NCBI RefSeq assembly: GCF_005145045.1 | Contig: NZ_CP039691.1 | Location: forward strand, 2,802,001-2,866,000 | Source of the DNA: Agrobacterium larrymoorei | Lineage (GTDB): Bacteria > Pseudomonadota > Alphaproteobacteria > Rhizobiales > Rhizobiaceae | DNA length: 64,000 bases | Direction: 5' to 3' | Part shown: in pieces, positions 15,662 to 24,440 of the stretch | Numbering within the stretch: position 1 is the stretch's first letter | Layout of the letters: every line of letters begins with the position of its first letter | Made by a program: the position numbers and the translations under genes | Notes under the pieces: generated by a model | What the model was told of the DNA's origin: nothing | Seen by the model: the letters and a program-made list of their open reading frames with translations, nothing else | Database searches by the model: none

Positions 15662-18046
15662 CTAGTTCTCAGCAAAGCTCACGTATCCATTCTGGCGCAA
15701 TCGCCGCAGCATCCGTGTGACTTTTTCCAACGTAAGCGGAAATCTTGCCGGCCCGACAGCTTCGGAGGTAGGATCGCCACCCTCCGACAGCAATGCAGCC
15801 CGGACACGGCTACGAGTGTGCTCTAGCCCAGAAGATTTCGCTAGCGTCACGTCGCTGCCCACCGCCAGTGCTGCAAAGGCCCATAGGATCGGCCTTAATT
15901 CCCGCTCACCCCCGTGTAGCTTCGGAAGAATTTTCTGCACGAGCTGAGCATCAAGTGCTTCGTCGAAAGCGTTCGCATTTTGCGGCTGCAGGGCCAAGTA
16001 AATCTCGATGTAATTAGTTATTTCCGAAGCGACACGGTAACCGAATTCAGAGCCATAAGTTTGCATGATCTCAAACACAATCGCTAACTCTTCCGTCAGG
16101 TCTGCTATCATTCCAGCGTCCAACTTGGGCGCTTCAAAACATCCATCGAAAAGGAAAGCAAATCCCTCACCCAACCCGGTAAGCTTCGTGAAATCGGGTT
16201 TAGCTGGGACCTTTAGATAATCTCTTAGATCCTCCGCGTTCATTCGAAACTCCAAGACATTAGATCTGTCGAGAACTTTTGGCGAAAACATATACGTCGT
16301 TTCATCGACGTTGATCGTTCCAATCACCACGAAGTTAGGCGGATACTTCGATATACTATGTGGGACGTCCCCGCGCGGTCCGGATACGGGATCATAAAGG
16401 TTTATCGTGCTCCTTGTTTCTATAGCAGAAAGCAACTCAGCAAAGTAACGCTCGACATGAGATAGATTCATTTCGTCCATTATGAGCAGATGGACATTCT
16501 TTGCGTTTAGATGGGCACCGAGAAGTACGTTAAGAGACGGTGTCTTCACGTAAGCTTGTACATCTAGGGCATCTGGGTATCCCAAAACACGGTCGCTACT
16601 CGTCCAATCCGCCCCGACGGGGACAACACAAAATCTGTTTTGCGGAACTAGCCGAGCCTTATTCTCCACGACAGCGAACGCAACAGCCTTAAGGTGGCTT
16701 TCTAGCCCATTTAAATGAAGATCGTAACTCGTCTCAGGCCCAACTAATTCACGTATGTCTCGTGCCTTGGTTTCACGTGTCAGGCTTTCCCTGAGAATGA
16801 CCGAGACCCAATCGTCGATAAGACCTCTTGGCAGCGTTGTGAGCTTTTCGCCGCCCGCGTCGTCCTCCGATCGCAACGTTACTGCGTGGCTATCAGAGTG
16901 CACAACGCGATATTTTGCAGTGGTAGCTCGCACCTCCGTGCCAGCGCTGAGTGCATCGTTATTAACGTATAAACCCGTCAGCCAGATTGCGAAAGCCTCG
17001 GCGAGTTTCGTTTTGCCAGAACCACTGAGACCTGAAAGTATAACAAACGGCTTTGTGAGCACGGCGGCGACAAAGCGCGCTACAAACTGGCGTGAGAACC
17101 TGAGACCAGCTGCGGCTAAATGTTCATGAAAATCAGATACTAAGTCCGCAATGTCGCGCTGTTCGATGACTTCGGCAGCCACCGTATCCTCTTCAACTTC
17201 ATCATGCTGGTCCACTAAATCAACCTCAAGTGGAATATCATTCGCATGATGGCCAATGAACTTCGTCCATTCGTTTATCGGATCGCCACTCAAGTCTGTG
17301 TCGATGACATGTCGGACGCGACGCTGGAGCACCGGCGTCAGGTCGGCTGCAAGAGCTATACCGACATTCGCGCCGCCAAGAACCTTGAATGAAAAAAGCC
17401 CTGTTTGACGATACGCCTTTACAAAGACAGTATTGAGGTTGTCTCGACCGGCCCCGTACTCGTCCTCTAAGTCTTCCAGCAAAGCACGATTTCTATCTAC
17501 AAGCCCAGCCTTACGTAGATGCATAAGCTGAGCGAGAAAACTTAAAGGTTCGAGAGCCCAGTTTTCATCATTTTTGAGGATAAAAAGGAGTTCTGAGTAG
17601 TATAAAAAACGCTCGTCATTTGACATACCCGCAAGTATCTGGGTAACGGTAACTATGCTTTTGAATAGATTAAACTCAACGCCTGCTGCTTTCGCTGGCG
17701 CATTATATCTTCCGTTTGACCCGTTTGGGACCTGCTGATGCCACAACGTCCGCGTAAGCAACCACTGCCACGAATCATTTGGATTTTGCGCCTGAAGGAT
17801 CCTGTAGTTTCTGTTAAGCTCAGTAGGCAAATACCCACCCTCGTCCGCCTGAACAAATAATCCTGTATTAGATGCAAGGGCCGAAATATCATTTTTCTGA
17901 ACCTTGCTCAAATTCCGATAGTCGTCTCCAAGGAGGCCGTCACCAATCAAATTGATGTATTTGGAGACACGTTCGGCTGATCGGGCAATTGTATCACCTA
18001 GAACATTGCGGGTAAGTGTGTAAGATTTAACAATATCGGAAGTCAT
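15662..18046 (-). CDS. McrB-like AAA+ restriction motor
   Basis: 794 aa. A unique N-terminal region of about 300 residues, probably the DNA-recognition part, precedes an AAA+ module with Walker A GLSGSGKT (339-346), the family signature VPVGADWTSSDRVLGY (about 475-490), Walker B LLIMDEMNLSHVERYFAELL (520-539) and the sensor segment GTINVDETT (576-584). DEMNL-HVERYF is the hallmark of McrB relatives. An unusual stretch of about 110 residues separates Walker A from the VGADWT motif. The start codon overlaps the methyltransferase stop codon (ATGA), so translation is coupled. Probably a nucleotide-driven translocating ring that recruits the DUF2357 nuclease; GTP or ATP preference cannot be read from sequence. 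Confidence 0.88.
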   Translation of the reverse strand: MTSDIVKSYTLTRNVLGDTIARSAERVSKYINLIGDGLLGDDYRNLSKVQKNDISALASNTGLFVQADEGGYLPTELNRNYRILQAQNPNDSWQWLLTRTLWHQQVPNGSNGRYNAPAKAAGVEFNLFKSIVTVTQILAGMSNDERFLYYSELLFILKNDENWALEPLSFLAQLMHLRKAGLVDRNRALLEDLEDEYGAGRDNLNTVFVKAYRQTGLFSFKVLGGANVGIALAADLTPVLQRRVRHVIDTDLSGDPINEWTKFIGHHANDIPLEVDLVDQHDEVEEDTVAAEVIEQRDIADLVSDFHEHLAAAGLRFSRQFVARFVAAVLTKPFVILSGLSGSGKTKLAEAFAIWLTGLYVNNDALSAGTEVRATTAKYRVVHSDSHAVTLRSEDDAGGEKLTTLPRGLIDDWVSVILRESLTRETKARDIRELVGPETSYDLHLNGLESHLKAVAFAVVENKARLVPQNRFCVVPVGADWTSSDRVLGYPDALDVQAYVKTPSLNVLLGAHLNAKNVHLLIMDEMNLSHVERYFAELLSAIETRSTINLYDPVSGPRGDVPHSISKYPPNFVVIGTINVDETTYMFSPKVLDRSNVLEFRMNAEDLRDYLKVPAKPDFTKLTGLGEGFAFLFDGCFEAPKLDAGMIADLTEELAIVFEIMQTYGSEFGYRVASEITNYIEIYLALQPQNANAFDEALDAQLVQKILPKLHGGERELRPILWAFAALAVGSDVTLAKSSGLEHTRSRVRAALLSEGGDPTSEAVGPARFPLTLEKVTRMLRRLRQNGYVSFAEN

Positions 18047-20244
18047 GCAGCGAACTCCGTGCTCGGCTGCCGTTCAACCTCAAACCCAATAAGACTTTGC
18101 GCGCATACCGCCAACGAATACCCTAGCGGAGGCGGAACGGCGTTGCCGATTTGCCGTCTGACCGCCGAACGATTTCCCATAAATTCGAACCAATCGGGAA
18201 ACCCTTGAAGCCGCGCTGCCTCTCTGTGAGTTATTGATCTATTGAAAAATGGATGCCCAAATTCACCTCGAGTAAAGCTGTCAAATCCACCAGTAATAGT
18301 TCTCGCTTGTCCGAACCAATCCAGCCGCCCATAAACATCTAAGTGCCCGTTGTACGAACTGTGGCAGTCAAGTTGCAAATCTTGTGGTATCGCCAATCGG
18401 CCCCGCCCCATATCAACATAAGCGATTCGTTGCTTGTTTTTGCTGCCTTCAGCGCTGACCTGATGATTTGATAATTCTGTTGGCGCTCCATCCTCTGGAA
18501 GTCCCCTCAAAACATCGCCAACAGTTGGCCAGTTTCCAATGCCCGGCGATGGAGCAATTAGAGGATTGGCAAGATCACGGCGTTTGGCAATTAGGATTAT
18601 TCGGTGACGCAGCTGCGGCACCCCAAATTCAGCTGAGTTGAGATCAAATCTCTCAACTTCGTATCCTGCACTATCAAGCCTAGATCTAAATGTACGTAGG
18701 ATATCTCGCCCACGTGGGGAGTTCAGGTACGTAACGTTTTCAAGGATGATAACCGACGGGAGGCTTTTGAGGTCCTCAACCAACTGAGCAAACTCGAGTA
18801 CCAAATTATTTCTTGGATCGTCATCATTACCTCGCCGCTGCTGCGAAAAACCTTGACACGGCGGACCACCGACGAGCACGAGTGGCCTATCCCCGGCTCT
18901 AGCGCGAATTGCACCCCTTAACGCCTGATCTCTGACGTCAGCAACCCGACCAACTGGGCCGAAATTCTTGTTGAAGGTAGCGATTGCATCCTGATCAACA
19001 TCGAAAGCTAAGCCGGTCTCGAAGCCAGCCCAATGAAACCCGAGCGACAACCCTCCCGCTCCAGAGAAAGCGTCGACCACGACAGGCTTGACACTGCGGT
19101 CGTTCATTTTAGTCGACGCCGGGGTAAAACGCCGAGTGGGCTGCACTGCATCTAGCACAGCTTTTGCAAGAAACCGGGCAAACAGAGGGGGCACCGCCTC
19201 ACCGATTTGCCGATACTGGCTAATGAAAGCTCCCTTAAACATATAGGAATGAGGAAACCCCTGCAAAATCGCTGCTTCTCGGGGGGTGATATTTCGATCC
19301 TGCTCTGGGTGAAGGAAACGACCACACGATGGAGTACTGCTTTTAGCTGTGATCGTCACACTCGGAGTATCCCAGCGAAGCCTACCGTATACGTCGGTAA
19401 ACCCCGGCGCCTCCCCCTCGTCAATGTCGGCGTGGCATGCTAACTGCTCATCTCTCGGCAAGTGCCTTCGGTCACCGCCATCGGCGGGAATTTTTTTTAT
19501 CTTATCTAAGATGCGGTCAATGTGCTTCGGAGCCCTGTGATAGGCATCGTAAGGATCCACCTCACCAGCCCCAAGCGGCCTTAAGTGAGATATAGCATCT
19601 CGTACGGTGCGAGCTTGCTTCACTGAAAGGGGGGCTTCGGGCAACTCAACTTTTCCGCGGATCGATGCAAGGACAACAGCGCGCCTGCGTTTTTGCGGCA
19701 CTCCAAATAGACTCAGGTCCAAAATACCGTCGGATACATTGTATCCGACGCTTTCAAATTCGGCTTTCGCGTGACCGTAGTACTGGCTAAAACGGCCGCG
19801 CAAGATCTCGGGAACGTTTTCCATCACCACGAAGTCTGGCAGGTAATGAGCGCAAATTCGCGCAAAGGCTAGCATCAGATTGTTTCGCCGGTCATCCCTA
19901 GGGTCCTTTTTTCGGTGAGCGCTAAACCCTTGACACGGAGCGCAACCGATGAAAACCAGAGGTTGATCCGGCTGCCGATCCCGCAGTCGAGGTACGAGGT
20001 CCATCAACAACTCGGGCTGTTCAGCAATGGTGAACACGTCCTTGAGAATAGCTGAAGTCTCGACATTTTCGGCATAAGTGGCAAGAGAATCAGGATTGAT
20101 ATCAATACCAGCCAACACTTCGAACGCGTGTGTCGTTGACCGAGTCGTCTTGAATCCGTAGCTGACACCGCCGCAACCACTAAAGAAATCAACTACGTAA
20201 ATGGGTTTGGGTTCCGGCAACGTCTTAGTGTAACTGTCCGCCAT
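18043..20244 (-). CDS. Fused tandem DNA cytosine-5 methyltransferase
   Basis: 733 aa with two complete C5-methyltransferase domains in one chain. Domain 1 (about 15-370): motif I VVDFFSGCGGVSYGF, motif IV GCAPCQGFS (catalytic Cys104; APCQ instead of the usual PPCQ), ENV 142-144, motif VIII VPQKRRR, motif X RQIGEAVPP. Domain 2 (about 387-725): VVVDAFSGAGGLSLGF, GGPPCQGFS (Cys463), ENV 502-504, VPQLRHR, RQIGNAVPP. Each carries its own target-recognition stretch. Two different C5 enzymes are what an asymmetric site needs to be marked on both strands, as in LlaJI; here they are fused. First gene of a tightly packed operon with the McrB- and McrC-like genes, which implies self-protection. Confidence 0.93.
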   Translation of the reverse strand: MADSYTKTLPEPKPIYVVDFFSGCGGVSYGFKTTRSTTHAFEVLAGIDINPDSLATYAENVETSAILKDVFTIAEQPELLMDLVPRLRDRQPDQPLVFIGCAPCQGFSAHRKKDPRDDRRNNLMLAFARICAHYLPDFVVMENVPEILRGRFSQYYGHAKAEFESVGYNVSDGILDLSLFGVPQKRRRAVVLASIRGKVELPEAPLSVKQARTVRDAISHLRPLGAGEVDPYDAYHRAPKHIDRILDKIKKIPADGGDRRHLPRDEQLACHADIDEGEAPGFTDVYGRLRWDTPSVTITAKSSTPSCGRFLHPEQDRNITPREAAILQGFPHSYMFKGAFISQYRQIGEAVPPLFARFLAKAVLDAVQPTRRFTPASTKMNDRSVKPVVVDAFSGAGGLSLGFHWAGFETGLAFDVDQDAIATFNKNFGPVGRVADVRDQALRGAIRARAGDRPLVLVGGPPCQGFSQQRRGNDDDPRNNLVLEFAQLVEDLKSLPSVIILENVTYLNSPRGRDILRTFRSRLDSAGYEVERFDLNSAEFGVPQLRHRIILIAKRRDLANPLIAPSPGIGNWPTVGDVLRGLPEDGAPTELSNHQVSAEGSKNKQRIAYVDMGRGRLAIPQDLQLDCHSSYNGHLDVYGRLDWFGQARTITGGFDSFTRGEFGHPFFNRSITHREAARLQGFPDWFEFMGNRSAVRRQIGNAVPPPLGYSLAVCAQSLIGFEVERQPSTEFAA

Positions 20245-20337
20245 GAAACCCCCTAAAAAACTTCCAACCGAATCAAATGCACACTCTAGACAACGGCACG
20301 AAAACTTCTAGTTCAATTCACTTTTTGCTCCGCCTTA

Positions 20338-20730
20338 TCACCGTCGAAGAATCGTTTTGAGGAAGTCGATGGTTTGAGCCTCATCCTTCAATTGACATTC
20401 CCACAACTCAAAAACACGCCATCCAAGATCTTCAAGCTCCCGAGCGTTCCGCCTGTCTCTGATTTTAGTTGTCTCGATTTTTTCTGCCCAAAACGAGGCA
20501 TTGGTCTTCGGAAGACGGCCCTTTTCACAAGAATGACCATGCCAAAAACAACCGTGCACAAATAAGGCTGTGTTGAAACGAGGGAAGACCACATCAGGCT
20601 TACCTGGAAGCTTTGCAACGTTGGTTCGAAATCTGTAACCAAGCCTATGAGCAAGTTTTCGAACAGCAATCTCGATTTTGGTGTCCTTGCTACGGACACG
20701 CGACATCAATTCGCTACGGCAACTACGCAT
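20338..20730 (-). CDS. vsr: Very short patch repair endonuclease
   Basis: 130 aa, the usual size for Vsr. The opening RSELMSRVRSKDTK, then GKPDVVFPRFNTALFVHGCFWHGHSC holds the catalytic Asp and the His/Cys metal ligands, and the end (LGWRVFELWECQL) is conserved. Vsr nicks next to T:G mismatches made when 5-methylcytosine deaminates, limiting the mutational cost of the neighbouring methyltransferase. It lies 93 bp upstream of that gene in the same direction. The start may be the internal ATG at 20706, but RSxxMSxVRSKDT is typical of full-length Vsr, favouring 20730. Confidence 0.93.
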   Translation of the reverse strand: MRSCRSELMSRVRSKDTKIEIAVRKLAHRLGYRFRTNVAKLPGKPDVVFPRFNTALFVHGCFWHGHSCEKGRLPKTNASFWAEKIETTKIRDRRNARELEDLGWRVFELWECQLKDEAQTIDFLKTILRR

Positions 20731-20871
20731 CGGCGGGACCTTGTTTTTTTGGTGAGTAGTCGACTAGTTAGTCTCGGAAAGATCGCTGATCAAAGGAACT
20801 TGAGCGCCTCACAAAAAGAACGGGAACACTCGCTTTACTGCAAACGAAAGCCCCGTCCGCATCTTTCATTA

Positions 20872-21654
20872 TTACACTGAGTGTACCTGCGGAAGAACAG
20901 CACGCCTCCTCTCGTCCAAAATGCAGCGCAGCTCGTCAACTGTTAGCGGCTCGCTTCCCCGATGCACCATAGCATGGCAGTTTGCGCACAAGGGGATCAG
21001 GTCTCTCACCGGATTGACTACGTAGGCACCGCCACGAAGATGGATGGGCCTCACATGATGTACGTGGATATAGCCTGAGCCGAGGGGGCCGTAGATCGTA
21101 CCGAAGTCAAGTCCGCATGCTTGACATGCTGCTCCGTAGTGCGCGATGCAAGCCTTGCGAGCGTGTGGATTTCGTTCGTAGGCATTCACAAGCACGGGTG
21201 AAACGGCACCCTCAATAAAGTCTCCATACTCATCTTCATCTTTAACGATCTCAGCGACGGTTTCGTAATTCGCAGACAGCGGCGCTACATACCACCCGTG
21301 CGGGAGTGGCACCAAAAGGCGCTCAGTCGTTACGGGCGTGAACTTTGATATGGCAGATGGTGATAGCTCGCCTCTCGCCGGGTCGCGACGCTCTCCCACC
21401 ATCGGAAAGGTGTAGATTTTGTAGCTCTCCTTCTCCACCAGTTGGATGTGTCTGATCGCCTGAGCATAACCATACTGCTTCCGCTCGCCAAGGTGCTCCC
21501 AATTTTTGTGCAATATTAAGCCAAGCTTACCGTCGTCTTTGTCCTGCCATAGGCCAAAAACGACGAAACGAGCATCGTTATTTACAAATGACCAGCTCCA
21601 TGTCCAATTCGAACATGTTGCCCCGAGAGACTGAATGAATTTTTTACGACTCAT
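20872..21654 (-). CDS. HNH endonuclease, paralogue of the IS-disrupted gene
   Basis: 260 aa. The C-terminal 110 residues form an HNH nuclease: CQACGLDFGTIYG, YIHVHHVRPI, NPVRDLIPLCANCHAMVHRG. This half closely matches the disrupted gene at 3779-5526 (shared EGAV…VN-YER…AR-AC…YYG/HYG, YVVNPV, CHAM-HR). The N-terminal half is different and unrecognised; it may bind modified or foreign DNA. It is the first of a minus-strand set with vsr, methyltransferase, AAA+ and nuclease, but 141 bp separate it from vsr, so operon membership is uncertain. A role in restriction is inferred from position. Confidence 0.85.
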   Translation of the reverse strand: MSRKKFIQSLGATCSNWTWSWSFVNNDARFVVFGLWQDKDDGKLGLILHKNWEHLGERKQYGYAQAIRHIQLVEKESYKIYTFPMVGERRDPARGELSPSAISKFTPVTTERLLVPLPHGWYVAPLSANYETVAEIVKDEDEYGDFIEGAVSPVLVNAYERNPHARKACIAHYGAACQACGLDFGTIYGPLGSGYIHVHHVRPIHLRGGAYVVNPVRDLIPLCANCHAMVHRGSEPLTVDELRCILDERRRAVLPQVHSV

Positions 21655-21703
21655 TTGATTCTTTCAATCAATACGAAACTTTAACAATCGTATGATCAGC
21701 AAA

Positions 21704-22897
21704 CTACACTTTCAATAGTCGCTCATCATCCAGCATGTCGGCCCACCACTGCATCATACGGACACGCTCATCCCAATAGATGGCCCTGTTATAAACTCTC
21801 CGGATCTTTGACCCGTCTAAATGAGCAAGTTGCGCCTCGATTGCGTCAGATCGGAACTTTCCGCTCTCATTCAGGATGCTACTCGCTGAGGACCGAAAGC
21901 CGTGTGCCGTATGCTGCGTCTCAGTGATGCCCATTCGGCGCAACGCTGAATTCATCGAGTTTTCAGATAACACCTTCTTTCCTGACATCATTGATGGGAA
22001 AACATGGCGGCGCTCGCTAAATAGCTCCTTCATTTCCTCAATGACTTTGACCGCTTGTCGCGACAACGGTACGTAGTGTTCACGACGCATTTTGCTTTTT
22101 GTCGCCGGTATCGTCCAAATAGCCTTTTCAAGGTCCAACTCAGCCCATTCCATAGAACGTGTTTCTCCTGGGCGAGCGAAACAGAGCGCTTGAATTTTCA
22201 ATGCGGCGACCAGAGAAGGCCAGCCTTCATAGCCGTAAATAGCTCGCATTAACCCGCCCATCTCAGGCTTTGAAGTAAGAGCAGCATGGCTGACGGGTAC
22301 ATGACGTTGAAGAGCTCCGCGTAGTGCAGACGTCGGATCGTTCTCAGCCCTCGCCGTCGCAATGGCATAGCGGAAAACTCGGCCGATCGTTGATCGGGTC
22401 GCCAGTGCACTCTCTACCCTCCCGCTTTTCTCAATACTCGTCAGTACCGCGAGAACGTCCTTGGCCGTGATCTGAGTGATCGGATATTGCCTGAGCTTTT
22501 TTGCTAGCTCGTTCAACATCCATTTATTTTTCGTGATGGTAGGCTCTGCGCGCTTGTCACGCTTGAGCTTATCGATAAATTCGTCAGCAATCACACCGAA
22601 CGTATTCCCCGCAGTAGCTGCCGCAGCCAGTTGGTCACGCTTCTTTGCGAGCGACGGGTCCAAACCTTCTGAGAGCTTGTTCTTTGCTTCTTCAAGCAAT
22701 CTGCGGGCATCTGCCAATCCAACTTGGGGGTACGCCCCAATCGTCAGGGTTTTCCGCTTGCCGAAAAAGTCGTAATCGAACCGCCAGGACTTGCCACCAG
22801 CGACTGATATGAACAGATAAAGCCCCCTCCCGTCAGAAAGTTTACGCGACTTGCTGTCGGCTTTAGCGTTCTTAACCTGAATGTCTGTCAGTTTCAT
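21704..22897 (-). CDS. int: P4-type tyrosine integrase
   Basis: 397 aa. The N-terminus is the arm-binding DUF4102 domain (LTDIQVKNAK… DGRGLYLFI… SWRFDY… LTIGAYPQV), the middle a core-binding domain, and the C-terminus the catalytic domain: ARPGETR (Arg242), TAHGFRSSAS (His332, Arg335), QLAHL (His359) and VYNRAIYWDERVRMMQWWADML with the likely nucleophile Tyr369. Full length for the family. It lies next to attR and the tRNA, the normal place for the enzyme that inserted the island. Probably active. Confidence 0.95.
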   Translation of the reverse strand: MKLTDIQVKNAKADSKSRKLSDGRGLYLFISVAGGKSWRFDYDFFGKRKTLTIGAYPQVGLADARRLLEEAKNKLSEGLDPSLAKKRDQLAAAATAGNTFGVIADEFIDKLKRDKRAEPTITKNKWMLNELAKKLRQYPITQITAKDVLAVLTSIEKSGRVESALATRSTIGRVFRYAIATARAENDPTSALRGALQRHVPVSHAALTSKPEMGGLMRAIYGYEGWPSLVAALKIQALCFARPGETRSMEWAELDLEKAIWTIPATKSKMRREHYVPLSRQAVKVIEEMKELFSERRHVFPSMMSGKKVLSENSMNSALRRMGITETQHTAHGFRSSASSILNESGKFRSDAIEAQLAHLDGSKIRRVYNRAIYWDERVRMMQWWADMLDDERLLKV

Positions 22898-23060
22898 TTA
22901 CGGTATCGACTTCCGACCGTGTTGACGAATACCGCGATTATTACCGTCAAAACTGCTGGATGTCACTGCTCACCGTTGCACGTCGCTACGCGCGCGCGAG
23001 GCAAAAAAGTTCAAAAAACAGCGTTTATTGGACTTTGTTGATCTTGTTGGAAAGGTCGCC

Positions 23061-23082
23061 GGAGCGGGTGAAGGGAATCGAA
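23061..23082 (-). repeat. attR direct repeat in tRNA-Gly
   Basis: Exact copy of the 22 bp at 531-552. It covers the T-loop, 3' T stem, 3' acceptor strand and discriminator of the minus-strand tRNA plus two following bases. Integration here rebuilds an intact tRNA, so the host suffers no loss. Confidence 0.9.
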
Positions 23083-23133
23083 CCCTCGTATTCAGCTTGG
23101 GAAGCTGCTGCTCTACCATTGAGCTACACCCGC
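23063..23133 (-). tRNA. tRNA-Gly(CCC)
   Basis: 71-nt cloverleaf read on the minus strand: acceptor GCGGGTG/CACCCGC, D arm GCTC…GAGC, anticodon loop TTCCCAA (anticodon CCC), T arm GAGGG TTCGATT CCCTT. CCA is not encoded. It serves as the island's integration target. Confidence 0.95.
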
Positions 23134-23193
23134 AACGCCCGAAAACTTCCAATAGAACGTCGCGGCTGTCAAGCGCGGCTGAGACGTGGTCTT

Positions 23194-24300
23194 TTACTCC
23201 GCGCGGAAGTGTTTGGAGAGTTTGAGGCCCTGGGCCTGGTAGTTGGAGCCGAGGCCGGTGCCGTAGAGGCCTTCGGGGGTTGTCAGCATGTGTTCATAGA
23301 CGAGGCGGCCGACGATTTGGCCGTGTTCGAGGATGAAGGGCACTTCGTGGCTGCGGACTTCCAGCACCGCGCGGCTGCCGGTGCCGCCGGCGCTGGCGTG
23401 GCCGAAGCCGGGGTCGAAGAAGCCTGCGTAGTGGACGCGGAATTCGCCCACCAGCGGGTCGAAAGGCGTCATTTCGGCGGCGTAGAGCGGGGGTACGTGC
23501 ACGGCCTCGCGGGAGACGAGGATGTAGAATTCATCCGGGTCGAGGATCAGTTCGGCGCGACCGCGAGAATAAAGCGGCTCCCAGAAATCCAGCACGTCAT
23601 GCGCCGCCTTCTGGTCCACATCCACGACAGCGGTGTGGTGCTTGCCGCGATAGCCGATCAGACCATCCTTGCCGAAACCTTCGAGATCGATGGAAAGCGC
23701 GATGCCGCCGCCGGAGACGTTGGGGGTATCGCTGGCAACCAGAATTTCGTTTTCATGCAGCGTCTGCAACTGTCCTTCGCTCAGCACCGAATGGCCGATG
23801 CGGAAACGGATCTGTGACAGGCGCGAGCCCTGCCGAACGACGATCGGGAAGGTGCGCGGGCTGACTTCCAGATAGAGCGGCCCTTTATATCCCGCCGGAA
23901 TCTTGTCGAATTCCTGCGCGCAATCGGTGATGACGCGGGTGAAGATATCGAGACGACCGGTAGAGCTTTTCGGGTTTGCCGAGGCAGACATCTCCGCTGG
24001 CAAAGCCAAGGCCTCCATCAGCGGCACGATATAGACGCAGCCTGTTTCCAGCACCGCACCTTCGCTGAGATCGATCTCATGCAGGCGAAGCCGGTCGAGC
24101 TTTTCGATGACCCTGGTCGAGGGGCCGGGCATGAAGCTGGCGCGCACGCGATAAGCCTTCGCGCCGAGACGCAGATCAAGGCTAGCTGGCTGGATCTGGT
24201 CCACATCCAGCTCGCGCTCGCTTGTCAGGTGGCCGGAAGCGAACAGCTCTTTGATTGCGCCATCGGCCAATATGCCCGTCGTTCTCGTCATTTTCATCAT
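23194..24300 (-). CDS. dcd: 2'-deoxycytidine 5'-triphosphate deaminase, long rhizobial form
   Basis: 368 aa, about twice the usual Dcd length, as in rhizobial enzymes. Two trimer-like halves are visible: the first has IQPASLDLRLG and SASANPKSSTGRLDIFTRVI, the second LDPDEFYILVSREAVHVP and AGFFDPGFGHASAGGTGSRAVLEVRS. The enzyme converts dCTP to dUTP for thymidylate synthesis. The start has three nearby ATG codons (24300, 24297, 24291). It is core chromosome, directly beyond the tRNA, and diverges from metZ. Confidence 0.9.
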   Translation of the reverse strand: MMKMTRTTGILADGAIKELFASGHLTSERELDVDQIQPASLDLRLGAKAYRVRASFMPGPSTRVIEKLDRLRLHEIDLSEGAVLETGCVYIVPLMEALALPAEMSASANPKSSTGRLDIFTRVITDCAQEFDKIPAGYKGPLYLEVSPRTFPIVVRQGSRLSQIRFRIGHSVLSEGQLQTLHENEILVASDTPNVSGGGIALSIDLEGFGKDGLIGYRGKHHTAVVDVDQKAAHDVLDFWEPLYSRGRAELILDPDEFYILVSREAVHVPPLYAAEMTPFDPLVGEFRVHYAGFFDPGFGHASAGGTGSRAVLEVRSHEVPFILEHGQIVGRLVYEHMLTTPEGLYGTGLGSNYQAQGLKLSKHFRAE

Positions 24301-24334
24301 CCCTGTTCAGCGCGACAAAACCAAAAGGAAAGCA

Positions 24335-24363
24335 TTGACGCAAGTCGTTAACGGAGTTAAGGC
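24335..24363 (+). promoter_or_regulatory. Candidate metZ promoter
   Basis: TTGACG (24335-24340), 17-bp spacer, then TAAGGC (24358-24363), nine bases before the riboswitch aptamer. The -10 is weak; proposed only because transcription must start just upstream of the aptamer. Confidence 0.35.
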
Positions 24364-24371
24364 AAGCTTAT

Positions 24372-24434
24372 CCCGTGGTGATTTGGCCGGTCGGCTTGCA
24401 GCCACGTTAAACAAGTGGCTAAAAAGACCGGGTG
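24372..24434 (+). ncRNA. SAM-II riboswitch
   Basis: The aptamer matches the SAM-II pseudoknot: CCCGTGGTGATTTGGCCGGTC, GCTTGCAGCCACG, then the invariant region around TTAAACAAGTGGCTAAAAAG and GACCGGG. P1 is CGTGG/CCACG. The pseudoknot helix is CCGGTC (24387-24392) with GACCGG (24426-24431). SAM-II elements in alphaproteobacteria switch off methionine-synthesis genes when S-adenosylmethionine is abundant; the gene here is metZ. Confidence 0.9.
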
Positions 24435-24440
24435 CTTGTA

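Larger units (their letters stand above)
531..23082. mobile_element. Integrative genomic island in tRNA-Gly(CCC)
   Basis: The 22.5-kb segment between two perfect 22-bp direct repeats (531-552 and 23061-23082). The right repeat is the 3' end of an intact tRNA-Gly and a P4-type integrase gene lies 160 bp from it. Contents: AlpA regulator, HUH-like protein, IS element, unknown genes, serine recombinase and at least one restriction operon. Base composition is visibly more AT-rich than the flanking core over much of its length. No conjugation or phage structural genes are visible, so it looks like an integrative element that is mobilised by others or has lost its transfer functions. Confidence 0.9.

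Noticed and set aside
531..23082. Island as a complete prophage or conjugative element
   Set aside because: No capsid, tail, portal, terminase, relaxosome or type IV secretion genes are visible.
22960..23817. 285-aa open frame crossing tRNA-Gly and dcd
   Set aside because: It reads through the tRNA and is antisense to dcd; not a gene.
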